Under the pieces are notes generated by a model. The model did not search any database, had not been told where the DNA came from, and worked only from the letters and a program-made list of their open reading frames with translations. 41,226 bases of DNA from an uncultured Synergistales bacterium (GTDB lineage: Bacteria; Synergistota; Synergistia; Synergistales; Aminobacteriaceae): contig CAJOEM010000024.1 of NCBI GenBank assembly GCA_905233725.1, positions 1 to 41,226 on the forward strand, read 5' to 3'. The number at the start of each line of letters is the position of its first letter. The first letter of the stretch is position 1. Shown here piece by piece: positions 1 to 8,289 of the stretch. A program made the position numbers and the translations under genes.

Positions 1-38
1 TCAGTAATTCATAATCGTTCACGAAGTTTTTCGCACAC

Positions 39-86
39 AAAAAGAATCCTGATCGCAAATTTCACTTCACGATCAGGATTCTTTTT
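39..86. terminator. Bidirectional intrinsic terminator
   Basis: A 17-bp perfect inverted repeat (39-55 with 70-86) with a 14-nt loop is flanked by A and T runs, so it can end transcription from either side. On the minus strand it lies just after the stop of the degraded lipoprotein gene. Confidence 0.8.
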
Positions 87-119
87 TATGTCAAGATTTT
101 TGCGCTGAAAAATTATTTG

Positions 120-1197
120 CTAGTTCACGCGCTCAAACGATATTACTTCAGTACGTTTGACGGCTTTTCCCGGGAAATCTTGATATTCCACCAATTCCTC
201 GTCCTCTTCGTCGTACAATAATTCAGCCACAAAAGTAACGTGATTATTGTCAACGTACTCGAATGAACGCAATCGGTACAAATGATCGTGAGATTCTGAG
301 TAATGTACAGCCTTCCCCCCAGAAATTTTGAACAGTAAACCGTTTCCATCATTGCCTATAACGTGTTCAGTACCGTGCGTTCTAGAATTATTTCCCTCAA
401 AGTAAAGAGTTCCCTCGTCGCTATCTAGATAGTAGGAACTACCCGATTTAGTGACCGTAACTTCAAAACTATCTGACGCATCTTTAAGCAAATTATGTCG
501 TGCAACTTCATTACCCAACACGTCATCATAAGTCAAAGTTCCGCTCGTTGGTTTCCAAGTTCCAGTCAATGAAGTCCAGTCTGAAGGAGTGTTCTCAGCA
601 TTAATCACGCGCTGCACAAGAACGAATTCAATTTTTCTCGCGGCAACGCTGCCGAAGGTGAAAACAAACGTATCTTTGTCGATATTCTCCTCAATCTCAA
701 TCGAAACTGATGAATTTGAAAGTTTGTCGCCTGAGACCGTCATATCTGAAGTTGAGCCGTCATGTGTGACAAAAAACTTTGCTAAATCAAGCTCTTCTTC
801 ATTTTCCGAATACATCGCTCTCTCCCTGTAACAGAAAGTGATTTTGCCTTGTTCGACGGTGTAAGGACTGCCAGAACCGGTGACGTTGACAGTGAAATTC
901 TCTGTACTCGGTATAATCATTTACTGATGCGTCGTAAGAAATCATAATTCCGCTTGCTGGTTGCCAGGTTCCAGTTAAATCCGTCCAGTTATCAGGAACA
1001 TTTCCGTGACCTTCGTAGCGTTTAAATTCATCAACGTCGTAGCTGCCATCATAGCCTGTTGGAGCATCGCCATCATCGTGTTGTTCTTCAGTAATGGGAT
1101 ACTCATTGTCCGACTAACCCAAGTCGCAGCCTCCTGACACAAAGACGCTGAATAACAGCGCTGTAACCAAAAGCCAAACATAATTACGTTTGCTCAT
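120..1197 (-). pseudogene. Degraded lipoprotein gene with repeated domain (amber stop plus frameshift)
   Basis: The reading begins at ATG 1197, 9 nt after an AAGAAGG-type ribosome binding site. It encodes a short basic start, a hydrophobic segment and a lipobox ending in SGGC, so the intact product would be an exported lipoprotein. Three codons after the lipobox Cys there is an in-frame TAG (1116-1114). The same frame then continues openly through an acidic stretch and a DLTGTWQPASG motif until about position 925. Homology then jumps by one base into the frame of the long ORF 120-920, which carries a second copy of the motif (SLTGTWKPTSG). Each copy is followed by a beta-rich segment with similar spacing (ENFTVNVTGSGSPYTV and SFEVTVTKSGSSYYL). 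Two lesions in one gene argue for a pseudogene. The 3' ORF alone (266 codons, ATG at 920) has no signal peptide of its own. I do not recognise the family; it looks like a surface beta-sandwich repeat protein. A sequencing error at either lesion is possible. Confidence 0.7.
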
Positions 1198-1361
1198 AAC
1201 AAAACGCCTTCTTCTAAAGGTTACAACAATAATTTCTGCACGACCTGATTCAACGCACAAATTTCCAAGCAGTAATGTAGTTTTTGCAGACCGTACTCTT
1301 GTAAATAAAAAATCATGAATAAATTTTAGCACAAGCATATTTTTATGTTTTTTCGGGCAGC

Positions 1362-1417
1362 AAAAACCCCTCGCTGATCGTGTCGATTTCGCTTTCGATT
1401 TCGATCATTGAGGGGTT
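1362..1417 (-). terminator. Intrinsic terminator, minus strand
   Basis: An imperfect 16-bp stem (1365-1380 with 1402-1417, core CCCCTC/GAGGGG and GATCG/CGATC) is followed on the minus strand by a T run. It sits just after a stop codon at 1425-1423 that ends a possible gene remnant. The stem has the same GATC-centred layout as the terminators at 39-86 and 1546-1589. Confidence 0.65.
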
Positions 1418-1422
1418 CGTTG

Positions 1423-1500
1423 TTAACACGCAATCGTAACGCCGTTCGCATTCGAAATACTGTCGCCGGAAATTCTGAACGTGTAATTTCGTTCAACATC
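1423..1500 (-). pseudogene. Possible 3' remnant of a lost gene
   Basis: Between two minus-strand terminators (1362-1417 and 1546-1589) lies about 130 bp with no intact gene. Read on the minus strand, one frame gives DVERNYTFRI and, after a one-base shift, SGDSISNANGVTIAC followed by TAA at 1425 and then the terminator. A C-terminal coding end placed directly before its own terminator suggests the tail of a deleted gene. The evidence is compositional and positional only, and no family is recognised. The rest of 1198-1617 shows no gene; 1198-1360 is the upstream region of the lipoprotein pseudogene. Confidence 0.25.
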
Positions 1501-1545
1501 GTTTTGGAAGCCTTACCCCAGCACAAGCTTCAGCACAATCAGACA

Positions 1546-1589
1546 CAAAAAAACCCCTCTCCGATCACACGTCATGATCTTTGAAGGGT
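1546..1589 (-). terminator. Intrinsic terminator of the hydroxyacid dehydrogenase operon
   Basis: An imperfect 15-bp stem (1553-1567 with 1575-1589, loop of 7) is followed on the minus strand by seven or more T residues. It lies about 30 bp after the stop of the dehydrogenase gene and should end the transcript that reads through aspS, pfkA and this gene. Confidence 0.75.
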
Positions 1590-1617
1590 CGATTTGTTTC
1601 GTGTATATTATTCTGGA

Positions 1618-2607
1618 TTAAGCTATGCTCTCAAAGCCGGAAATTTTCCTGCCAGTCTCGAAATCATACAAGCTCCTGAAATTTCCCTCGACCATCGCGC
1701 CAACATCTTCTCGCGTGTAGAATGCCGTGTGCGGAGTTATTATCACGTTCGGAAATGAGCGCAAAATCGCCAATTTCGGATTCACCATAACTTCGCCCAT
1801 TCGATTGTAATAATATAATCCGTTCTCAAATTCCAGGACATCAAGAGCAGCTCCAGCGAGTTTCCCGGATTCTATGCCCTCGATTAGCGCCTCTGAATCT
1901 ACAAGCTTGCCTCGTGCTGTGTTAATGACGTACGCGCCATCTTTCATTTTTGAGATCGAATCGCGATTGATTATGTGATAATTCTCAGGATTAGCGTTCA
2001 TGTGAAGGCTAAGAATATCAGACCTCGCGAAAATTTCATCAAGTGACACGTACTGCGCAAATTTCTTGACCGAATCTTTCTCGTAAAGATCATACGCAAG
2101 AATCTCACAGCCAAATCCGGATAAATGCTTCACAACAGTCTCGCCAATTCGTCCTGTTCCCAAAATTCCAACCGTACAGAACGAAAAATCACGCCCGAGT
2201 TTATTCTTGAGCGAGTAATCCTGAATTTCCGCACGCTTGAGAATATGCGCAAGTCTCCGAACACTCGCCAGCATCAGCATAATCGCGTAATCAGCAACTC
2301 CCGTCGGAGTGTACGAAACCGTGTCGACTTTCATGCCAAGTTCGCGCGCACGCTTCAAGTCTACGTGGTCATAGCCAATCGAACGACACAGAATATATTT
2401 AACGCCAAGCTCATGAAAACTCTCGAGAACTTTCGCTGACATGTCACACGGCGTGCAACTGATAGCGTCGCAACCTTTAGAAAGATTCATATTATTTGCG
2501 TCTGGATATTCTGTCGAGTACACATAATCTATTCCGTATTTTTCACGAAACTCCTCGCAAAATTCCAGTTCGTCAAATTCACGTAGCGCGTAAAAACAAA
2601 TCTTCAT
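1618..2607 (-). CDS. D-2-hydroxyacid dehydrogenase (D-lactate dehydrogenase-like)
   Basis: The predicted 329-residue cytoplasmic enzyme should interconvert a 2-oxoacid and a D-2-hydroxyacid with NADH; pyruvate/D-lactate is the likeliest pair. The Rossmann dinucleotide motif GILGTGRIG is near residue 148. NTARGKLVD supplies the substrate-binding/catalytic Arg, and ITPHTAFYT near residue 292 supplies the catalytic His in the form typical of D-lactate dehydrogenases and VanH. The length is normal for the family. It starts 3 nt after the pfkA stop, so it is the last gene of an operon that also holds aspS and pfkA. A role in re-oxidising NADH downstream of glycolysis fits that position (inference). 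Glyoxylate/hydroxypyruvate reductase is an alternative, less favoured because of the HTAFYT motif. Confidence 0.85.
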   Translation of the reverse strand: MKICFYALREFDELEFCEEFREKYGIDYVYSTEYPDANNMNLSKGCDAISCTPCDMSAKVLESFHELGVKYILCRSIGYDHVDLKRARELGMKVDTVSYTPTGVADYAIMLMLASVRRLAHILKRAEIQDYSLKNKLGRDFSFCTVGILGTGRIGETVVKHLSGFGCEILAYDLYEKDSVKKFAQYVSLDEIFARSDILSLHMNANPENYHIINRDSISKMKDGAYVINTARGKLVDSEALIEGIESGKLAGAALDVLEFENGLYYYNRMGEVMVNPKLAILRSFPNVIITPHTAFYTREDVGAMVEGNFRSLYDFETGRKISGFESIA

Positions 2608-2610
2608 TCG

Positions 2611-3639
2611 CTAATGCCCGGATCCTGTCGCGGAAATCGCTTCGAGAATCTCGTACCTGTACATTTGCAAATGCTTCTTCATTGCGAGAGCCTCTTCAAT
2701 CGGAATTTCTTTTATGCTGCCTTCCTGAGTTCCGATTATGCAATTCGGGTGACCGTCAGCAAATGCTTTCACGGCGTAATAGCCCATGCGTGTAGCAGTC
2801 TCTCTGTCGCGTCCAGTCGGAGAGCCGCCGCGCTGAATATGTCCAAGCACCGTAACTCTTGGTCCAATGCCTAGCGCCTCGTGAATTTTTTCGCCAATCT
2901 CGATTGCACTGCCGGCACCTTCAGCCACAACTATCATGAAATGTGTCGCACCTGCAAGTCTGGCGTTCTGAATCGGCACAACTATGTCGCGTTCGAAATC
3001 AAGTTCGCGTTCCGGAATCAAAACAGCCGTCGCTCCAACAGCAAGTCCAACGTACAGAGCTAAATATCCAGCGTGACGACCCATGACTTCGACAACTGAG
3101 CAGCGTTCGTGTGATTGCATCGTGTCGCGCAATTTGTCAATGCAAGTTATAGCCGTGTTGCAAGCCGTGTCAAATCCGATCGTGTAATTCGTGCAGCCTA
3201 CGTCGTTATCAATCGTAGCTGGTACTCCAACCGTCGGAATGCCTAATCGCGAAAGTTCCAGCGCACCTTTGAAAGTTCCGTCGCCGCCAATCGCAACGAT
3301 GCCTTCAAGTCCGAGCATCTTACATGTAGCGACAGCTTTTTTGCGGCCTTCAACTGTCATAAATTCATCGCTTCGAGCCGTGTACAAAATCGTGCCGCCT
3401 CGCGCCAAAATATGCCTGACCGCGTCACCGTTCAAAATCATGAAATCGCTGTTGATTAAGCCATTCCAGCCACGCCTGATTCCTACGCATTCAATCCCGT
3501 AATAAATCGCAGTTCTCGCAACGGCTCTGACTGCAGCATTCATTCCGGGTGAATCTCCGCCACTGGTCAAAACTCCGATTCGCTTGATTTTCTTGGGTTT
3601 GCTTGCAACTTCAGCAACATTTTCGTTATTATTACTCAT
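2611..3639 (-). CDS. pfkA: 6-phosphofructokinase
   Basis: The 342-residue enzyme phosphorylates fructose 6-phosphate to fructose 1,6-bisphosphate, the committing step of glycolysis. Seen motifs are TSGGDSPGMNA near residue 25, IGGDGTFKG (phosphoryl-donor site), ATIDNDV with the catalytic Asp, the long helix motif around MGRHAGYLAL, and GHIQRGGSPTGRDR. The Gly in GGDGT (rather than GGDDT) points to ATP rather than pyrophosphate as donor. The residue before TIDND is Ala, where classical ATP enzymes have Gly and PPi enzymes Lys. I chose the ATG at 3639 because GAAAGGAG lies 13 nt upstream; the frame is open to a GTG at 3690, but that start has no ribosome site. The gene lies 57 bp after aspS. 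Confidence 0.92.
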   Translation of the reverse strand: MSNNNENVAEVASKPKKIKRIGVLTSGGDSPGMNAAVRAVARTAIYYGIECVGIRRGWNGLINSDFMILNGDAVRHILARGGTILYTARSDEFMTVEGRKKAVATCKMLGLEGIVAIGGDGTFKGALELSRLGIPTVGVPATIDNDVGCTNYTIGFDTACNTAITCIDKLRDTMQSHERCSVVEVMGRHAGYLALYVGLAVGATAVLIPERELDFERDIVVPIQNARLAGATHFMIVVAEGAGSAIEIGEKIHEALGIGPRVTVLGHIQRGGSPTGRDRETATRMGYYAVKAFADGHPNCIIGTQEGSIKEIPIEEALAMKKHLQMYRYEILEAISATGSGH

Positions 3640-3696
3640 GGAAGTATAGAGGCTCCTTTCTGAAATTATATTCCCTGAATTATGAATCACTTGAAC

Positions 3697-5505
3697 TTAA
3701 TCGTCAACGGGTAAATCTACTTTAATCTTCAGCTCGTCCAAGCGCGAATCCTCGACAATATCCGGCGCGCCTGATAACAAACACTGAGCTTTCTGAGTTT
3801 TCGGGAACGCCATGACATCACGAATCGAATTTCCGTGACATAACAGCATAATTAATCTATCAACGCCCAACGCTAAGCCGCCATGTGGAGGAGTTCCGTA
3901 AGATAACGCCTCAAGAAAGAATCCGAAGCGTTTTTTTGCCTCTTCCGGAGTAATTCCCAAACACTTGAAGACTTTCGCCTGAACTTCGGGGTCATGAATC
4001 CTTATTGAACCACCGCCGACTTCGTTGCCATTCAGGACGCAATCATACGCACGAGCAAGCGCATTTGCCGGATCATTTTCCATAACGGACGGGTCTTCAT
4101 CGAGAACAGGCGACGTGAACGGGTGGTGCATAGCTACCCAGCGTTTTTCCTCATCGCTCCACTCAAACATCGGGAAGCGCGTGACCCACAAAAATTTCCA
4201 GTTATTCGGCGAGTCATCGAATAATTCTTTAGATTTCTTGCCGAGTTCAAGCCTGAGTGTGCCGAGAATTTCGCAAGCTTTCGCTCTGGATTTATGAGCA
4301 GCCAGGAACAACGCATCACCGGGCTGTAAATTCGACAATTCGCGCACTTTGTCAACTTCTTCGGGTGTTAAGAATTTCACGAGAGGACCTTTCAACGCGC
4401 CATCTTTGTACAGGAAATTCGCAAGTCCTGATAATCCCAACTTAATCGCACGCGCCTCTAGCTCAAGAATTTCCTTTCGCGACAAATCAGCACCGCCGGG
4501 CAATCTTAACGCACGAACAACTCCGCCATCTTCGAGAATTTTTCTAAACGGCTCGAATCCTGAATTTCTGAACGCGTCAGCAACGTCGCATAATTCCAAT
4601 TTCACGCGCAAATCTGGTTTATCGCTGCCGTACTTGTCCATCGCGTCCCAGTAATTCATGCGCAAAAACGGTGTCTGAACGTCATAATCCAGAATTTCCT
4701 TGAACAAGCCTTTCATATAGCCCTCGATCAGCTCCATAATATCTTCTTCAGTTATATAGCTCATCTCGAGATCAATCTGTGTAAATTCCGGCTGGCGATC
4801 TGCGCGCAAATCCTCGTCCCTGAAACATCGCGCAATCTGGTAATATTTATCAAAGCCGCTGATCATCAAAATCTGCTTGAACAACTGCGGTGACTGCGGC
4901 AATGCGTAAAACGTTCCCGGATTAACTCGGCTGGGCACAAGATAATCTCTCGCACCTTCCGGCGTAGCTTTCGTCAACATAGGCGTTTCGAGTTCGACAA
5001 ATTCACGCTCGCCCAAATATTTTCGAGTGAATGCGTTAATCTTGCTGCGAGTTCTCATATTGAACTGCATTTTGTCACGGCGCAAATCCAAGTATCTGTA
5101 TTTCAGGCGCAAATTCTCGTCAACGCTGTCAGTCTCATCGCCAACTTCAAACGGCACCAGCTTGGCTTTCGACAGCACAAGAAAATCACTCGCGACGATC
5201 TCAATATTGCCCGTTATCAATTCCGGATTCTCAGTTCCCTCGGGTCTGATTCGCATTTTGCCTTTCACAGCGACGCAATACTCATTTCTCAGACTTGAAG
5301 CCAACTTGTGAATCTCACCGGCTTCCGGATTAAACACGATCTGAATCGGCCCTGTCCAATCCCAAATCTCGATAAAAATTATTCCGCCTAAATCTCTTCT
5401 CGCACGAACCCAACCGTTAGCGCGAACTTCTTTGCCAGCGTCTGCCTCAGTAAATCTGCCACAAAGCGACGTTCTCTGCCATGACTTGTCAAATATTCTG
5501 TTCAA
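3697..5505 (-). CDS. aspS: Aspartyl-tRNA synthetase
   Basis: The 602-residue class IIb synthetase charges tRNA-Asp. An N-terminal OB-fold anticodon-binding domain (about 15-110) carries [11 protein letters not shown]. The catalytic core contains [40 protein letters not shown] (class II motif 2) and [13 protein letters not shown] (motif 3). A bacterial GAD insertion lies between about 290 and 420. The Leu in RRDLG is the residue associated with discriminating AspRS, which would not charge tRNA-Asn. The second discriminating position looks like Gly (RPEG), so specificity is not certain. The start is TTG at 5505, preceded by GAAGGTG at 9-nt spacing. It lies 25 bp downstream of the AIR-synthase-like gene. 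Confidence 0.95.
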   Translation of the reverse strand: MNRIFDKSWQRTSLCGRFTEADAGKEVRANGWVRARRDLGGIIFIEIWDWTGPIQIVFNPEAGEIHKLASSLRNEYCVAVKGKMRIRPEGTENPELITGNIEIVASDFLVLSKAKLVPFEVGDETDSVDENLRLKYRYLDLRRDKMQFNMRTRSKINAFTRKYLGEREFVELETPMLTKATPEGARDYLVPSRVNPGTFYALPQSPQLFKQILMISGFDKYYQIARCFRDEDLRADRQPEFTQIDLEMSYITEEDIMELIEGYMKGLFKEILDYDVQTPFLRMNYWDAMDKYGSDKPDLRVKLELCDVADAFRNSGFEPFRKILEDGGVVRALRLPGGADLSRKEILELEARAIKLGLSGLANFLYKDGALKGPLVKFLTPEEVDKVRELSNLQPGDALFLAAHKSRAKACEILGTLRLELGKKSKELFDDSPNNWKFLWVTRFPMFEWSDEEKRWVAMHHPFTSPVLDEDPSVMENDPANALARAYDCVLNGNEVGGGSIRIHDPEVQAKVFKCLGITPEEAKKRFGFFLEALSYGTPPHGGLALGVDRLIMLLCHGNSIRDVMAFPKTQKAQCLLSGAPDIVEDSRLDELKIKVDLPVDD

Positions 5506-5530
5506 AATTATTACACCTTCATATTATTTT

Positions 5531-6481
5531 TTATTTTCGAGCTAATATGCTCCAAAGTTCTTCTCGTGTGTTCAGGAAAATTTTCTTCGTGCCTGAGAAT
5601 TTGCCAATGATTGCCGAATTTATGCCCTGAGCTTTCAAAGCGTTCTGAGCTTCGTGTATTTTCTCCGGCTTCACAACAGCGATCAGCATTCCGGACGAGA
5701 TCAAGTTCAACGGATCAAAATTCAGATTCTCCGCAGCAACTTTCGTCAAAGCATGAACGGGAATGTCATCGTGATAAATTTCTATTCCTCTGTTCGCAGC
5801 CTGTGAGATCTCGAATAGCGCGCCATATACTCCGCCTTCAGTCGGATCGTGCATGTAACACGCATATTCGCGCAGAATTTTCGCAGGCTTAAGAATCGAA
5901 AAATTTTCTCCCCAGGATTTCACAACTTGCAAATCTTCGTTGCTAAAAAATTCCGAAAGCAAATCCGAGCGATCATTCGCGATAATGCTCATACCCTCAA
6001 GACCTGCGTGACCAGTCGCAATTATCATGTCGCCGTCAGAAATATTTTTCACGCTGAGTTCATAACTCGTCATGCCAAACATCGTCGCTGAAATTACCGG
6101 CTGCTTATATCTATCCGTCAATTCCGTGTGACCGCCGGCAATCGCAACGCCAATTTCTGAGCAAGCCTCGTGAATTTCGCGCATGAATTTTTCGACAAGA
6201 ACAGTTCCGCCAGCTTCGGGCAAAATCAGCGTAACGATTATCCACGCAGGATCAGCTCCTTTGCACGCAACATCATTCGCGTTAATATGCACGAGCAATT
6301 TCCCGGCATTTTTCTCAGCTCCTACAACAGGATCAGACGACGCAACCAACACGCCGTCCGGAACTTTTATCAACGCAGCATCTTCTCCGAGTCCGCCGCC
6401 GACTAACAAATCTTCGCGTAATTTCCCTGTGTAGCCCAAGACGCTACGTCTGAGAATTTCAGGCTGTAATTTTCCAGGCAT
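5531..6481 (-). CDS. AIR synthase-related protein (PurM/HypE/ThiL fold)
   Basis: The 316-residue cytoplasmic protein belongs to the PurM-like ATP-binding superfamily. GGGLGEDAAL lies near residue 28, SSDPVVGAEKNAGKLLVHIN near 49, NDVACKGADP near 69, and AGGHTEL near 118. A glycine-rich C-terminal half contains HDPTEGG. These match the ATP-binding Asp and Gly positions of PurM and HypE. It lacks the C-terminal PRIC-type Cys motif of HypE, so it is not a HypE carbamoyl dehydratase. Its reaction is unknown. It is the first gene of the operon with aspS, pfkA and a hydroxyacid dehydrogenase. The ATG at 6481 has AGGGAG 12-13 nt upstream. Confidence 0.75.
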   Translation of the reverse strand: MPGKLQPEILRRSVLGYTGKLREDLLVGGGLGEDAALIKVPDGVLVASSDPVVGAEKNAGKLLVHINANDVACKGADPAWIIVTLILPEAGGTVLVEKFMREIHEACSEIGVAIAGGHTELTDRYKQPVISATMFGMTSYELSVKNISDGDMIIATGHAGLEGMSIIANDRSDLLSEFFSNEDLQVVKSWGENFSILKPAKILREYACYMHDPTEGGVYGALFEISQAANRGIEIYHDDIPVHALTKVAAENLNFDPLNLISSGMLIAVVKPEKIHEAQNALKAQGINSAIIGKFSGTKKIFLNTREELWSILARK

Positions 6482-6528
6482 CTTTCAAAAAATCTCTCCC
6501 TAAAACTTTTGCAAAAATTTCGCGTATG

Positions 6529-6537
6529 ATTCTAGCA
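6529..6537 (-). promoter_or_regulatory. Extended -10 promoter of the AIR-synthase-like/aspS/pfkA operon
   Basis: On the minus strand TGCTAGAAT forms an extended -10 element (TGn plus TAGAAT at 6534-6529), about 48 nt before ATG 6481. No good -35 hexamer is visible, which extended -10 promoters tolerate. Confidence 0.5.
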
Positions 6538-6567
6538 TAATTATCACTCCTAAAATCACTCACAAAA

Positions 6568-7440
6568 TCATTCCCAAAATATTTTCAGCAGCAAATTTCC
6601 GCCAATTTCCAAGCCCAACAGCGACGGTCTGCTCAGATATTTCTCAGGAACTTCCACAACGCGAACGCCAGAATTTTTCAGCGCAAGAGTCCAGGATCGC
6701 GCGTAAAATTCAGCCAGGTTCGTGTGATTCATTGCTCCTGTCTGGATAATATACACGTCAAGTCCGGAATTTAAACTCTCCAAGACACGCTCTATGCCGA
6801 ACGCAGCTATAGAACTTCCGGGTCTAATCGCACTCGCATTTTTCGCAACGTTATTAGCTCCGGAAAGTTCCAGCAATTTCGCAGCCCATGAATCTGGCGC
6901 ACACGTGTGAATTTCTCGACCAGTTGATTCGACGAATACGTTCAGAATTTTGCCATCGTGAAATTTCGCTTTCTGAGATTTCGCTTTCACGGCAATTTCG
7001 CGCTTGAGATTCGCAAGTTTCTCCAGAGCAGGCTTTGCGTCAAGTTGCAATTCATCGGCCAAATTCTGCAAATATTCCGGGAAATTCTCCCAAGTTGGCG
7101 GCTCAATCGACAAAATTTTCACGCCCGAGCTTCTCAGGACGCTATATAAATTCGGATTCAGCTTTTCTGCAAACGGTCGCGTCACGATTAAATCCGGCTT
7201 CATCGACAGCAATTTCTCCGCACCAACTCGCAGCGAAACTCTGGGAACTTCCGACAAAAAATCCGCGTCATCATTCTCCGACAAAGCCACAAGAATATCC
7301 CTGGATTTCTCGCCAGCCAATGCAGCAATATTATCCGAATGTCCCGGGTAAAGCGAGATCACACGCAGCTCAGCAAACGCAAATTTCGGCGCAAGCAACA
7401 GCAACATCACGAGCAAAATTCTCAGCACACGGCGTGCCAC
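6568..7440 (-). CDS. BtuF-like periplasmic substrate-binding protein
   Basis: The 290-residue exported protein has a Sec signal peptide in residues 1-23 (Arg-rich start, Leu-rich core, AFA/E cleavage site). A class III cobalamin/siderophore-binding fold follows: LRVISLYPGHSDNIAALAG near residue 25, an MKPDLIVTR segment, then a long backbone helix and a second lobe. The family captures vitamin B12, haem or iron chelates for an ABC importer. The other cobalamin genes in the window (cbiG, cobS, cobU-like) make a corrinoid the favoured substrate (inference). The start is GTG at 7440 with AAAGGAA 9 nt upstream. It overlaps the ATPase gene by 19 nt, so the two are translationally coupled. No permease gene accompanies them. 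Confidence 0.78.
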   Translation of the reverse strand: MARRVLRILLVMLLLLAPKFAFAELRVISLYPGHSDNIAALAGEKSRDILVALSENDDADFLSEVPRVSLRVGAEKLLSMKPDLIVTRPFAEKLNPNLYSVLRSSGVKILSIEPPTWENFPEYLQNLADELQLDAKPALEKLANLKREIAVKAKSQKAKFHDGKILNVFVESTGREIHTCAPDSWAAKLLELSGANNVAKNASAIRPGSSIAAFGIERVLESLNSGLDVYIIQTGAMNHTNLAEFYARSWTLALKNSGVRVVEVPEKYLSRPSLLGLEIGGNLLLKIFWE

Positions 7441-8192
7441 AAGACATCATTCCTTTCTGAATTCACATACTTAACAAAATTCGTGTCATAAATTTCGCGC
7501 AGAATTTCCGGACTAAGATTTTTCGCAGTGCCGTTCGAGATTAATTTGCCATTCTTCAGCGCAACGTAATAATCCGAGTAATTCAACGACGCGTTAATAT
7601 CATGAACAGCAGCAATTATACATTTCCCGTCATTTGCAAGTTCACGCAAGAGGGCAAAAATTCTAAGCGATTTATCCGGATCCAGCGAAGCAGTCGGTTC
7701 ATCAAGCAAGATTATCTGCGTGTCTTGAGCGAGCGCACACGCTAATAACGCCAACTGTCTCTCTCCGTCAGAAAGCGTCATGATATTGCGATCAAGAAAT
7801 TTCTCCAGATGCAATTCCTTGGCTGCATTCAGAATTATTTCCTGATCATGCTCAGTCAGTCTTGCGAATAATTTTCTGTGCGGCAAACGTCCAAGTGATA
7901 TTATCTCCCGAACTGTGAACGGATATGACGGCATGAAATTTTTCCCTGACAACATGACACTGACAGATTTCGCAAATTTTCCCCGTGATATTCTCGCGAT
8001 CTCATAATTTCCGAGTCCAGCATGACCCGAATATTTTTCCAGACCGGCGAGAGTTCTCAGGAGCGTAGATTTTCCGCTGCCATTCTGACCGATTATCGAT
8101 GTGAAAGATTTTCCCGGAATTTCCAGCGATATATCCTGCAAAAAGCATTTCCCGCCGTAATAACCCGAACACAAATTTTCAAGTACAAACAT
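7422..8192 (-). CDS. ABC transporter ATPase, FecE/BtuD family
   Basis: The 256-residue ATPase is expected to energise uptake of a cobalamin or iron chelate at the inner membrane. Visible motifs are Walker A GQNGSGKSTLLR near residue 36, a Q-loop region, signature LSDGERQLALL, Walker B IILLDEPTASLD, and the H-loop AAVHDIN. It lies directly upstream of the BtuF-like gene, but the BtuC/FecD permease normally found beside them is absent. The start is ATG 8192. Its GGGGAGG ribosome site is 16 nt away, which is rather far, and can be paired into a hairpin (8206-8243). Confidence 0.88.
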   Translation of the reverse strand: MFVLENLCSGYYGGKCFLQDISLEIPGKSFTSIIGQNGSGKSTLLRTLAGLEKYSGHAGLGNYEIARISRGKFAKSVSVMLSGKNFMPSYPFTVREIISLGRLPHRKLFARLTEHDQEIILNAAKELHLEKFLDRNIMTLSDGERQLALLACALAQDTQIILLDEPTASLDPDKSLRIFALLRELANDGKCIIAAVHDINASLNYSDYYVALKNGKLISNGTAKNLSPEILREIYDTNFVKYVNSERNDVLWHAVC

Positions 8193-8205
8193 GATTTCAC
8201 AATAA

Positions 8206-8243
8206 AATCCTCCCCGAAAACTTGCGATTCTTCAGGAAGGATT
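8206..8243 (-). promoter_or_regulatory. Hairpin that can mask the ribosome binding site of the ABC ATPase
   Basis: On the minus strand AATCCTTCC (8243-8235) can pair over 9 bp, including one G-U, with the segment holding GGGGAGGATT (8214-8206). The latter contains the Shine-Dalgarno of the gene starting at 8192. The loop is 20 nt. AT-rich TATATT/TATTAA sequences lie just upstream and could serve as the -10. The region is too short for a cobalamin riboswitch, and I see no B12-box. Confidence 0.4.
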
Positions 8244-8289
8244 GTTAGTTTTAGTTAATAAAATATATGATTTTTTATGCTATTTCATT

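Noticed and set aside
1114-1116. Amber codon read as pyrrolysine or by suppression
   Set aside because: A second lesion (frameshift near 925) is present in the same gene and no recoding genes are visible; decay is simpler.
5531-6481. HypE assignment for the PurM-like gene
   Set aside because: The C-terminal Cys motif needed for carbamoyl transfer is absent and there is no hyp cluster; only the superfamily is claimed.
8193-8289. Cobalamin riboswitch before the ABC genes
   Set aside because: The stretch is under 100 bp and has no B12-box; only a simple hairpin is seen.
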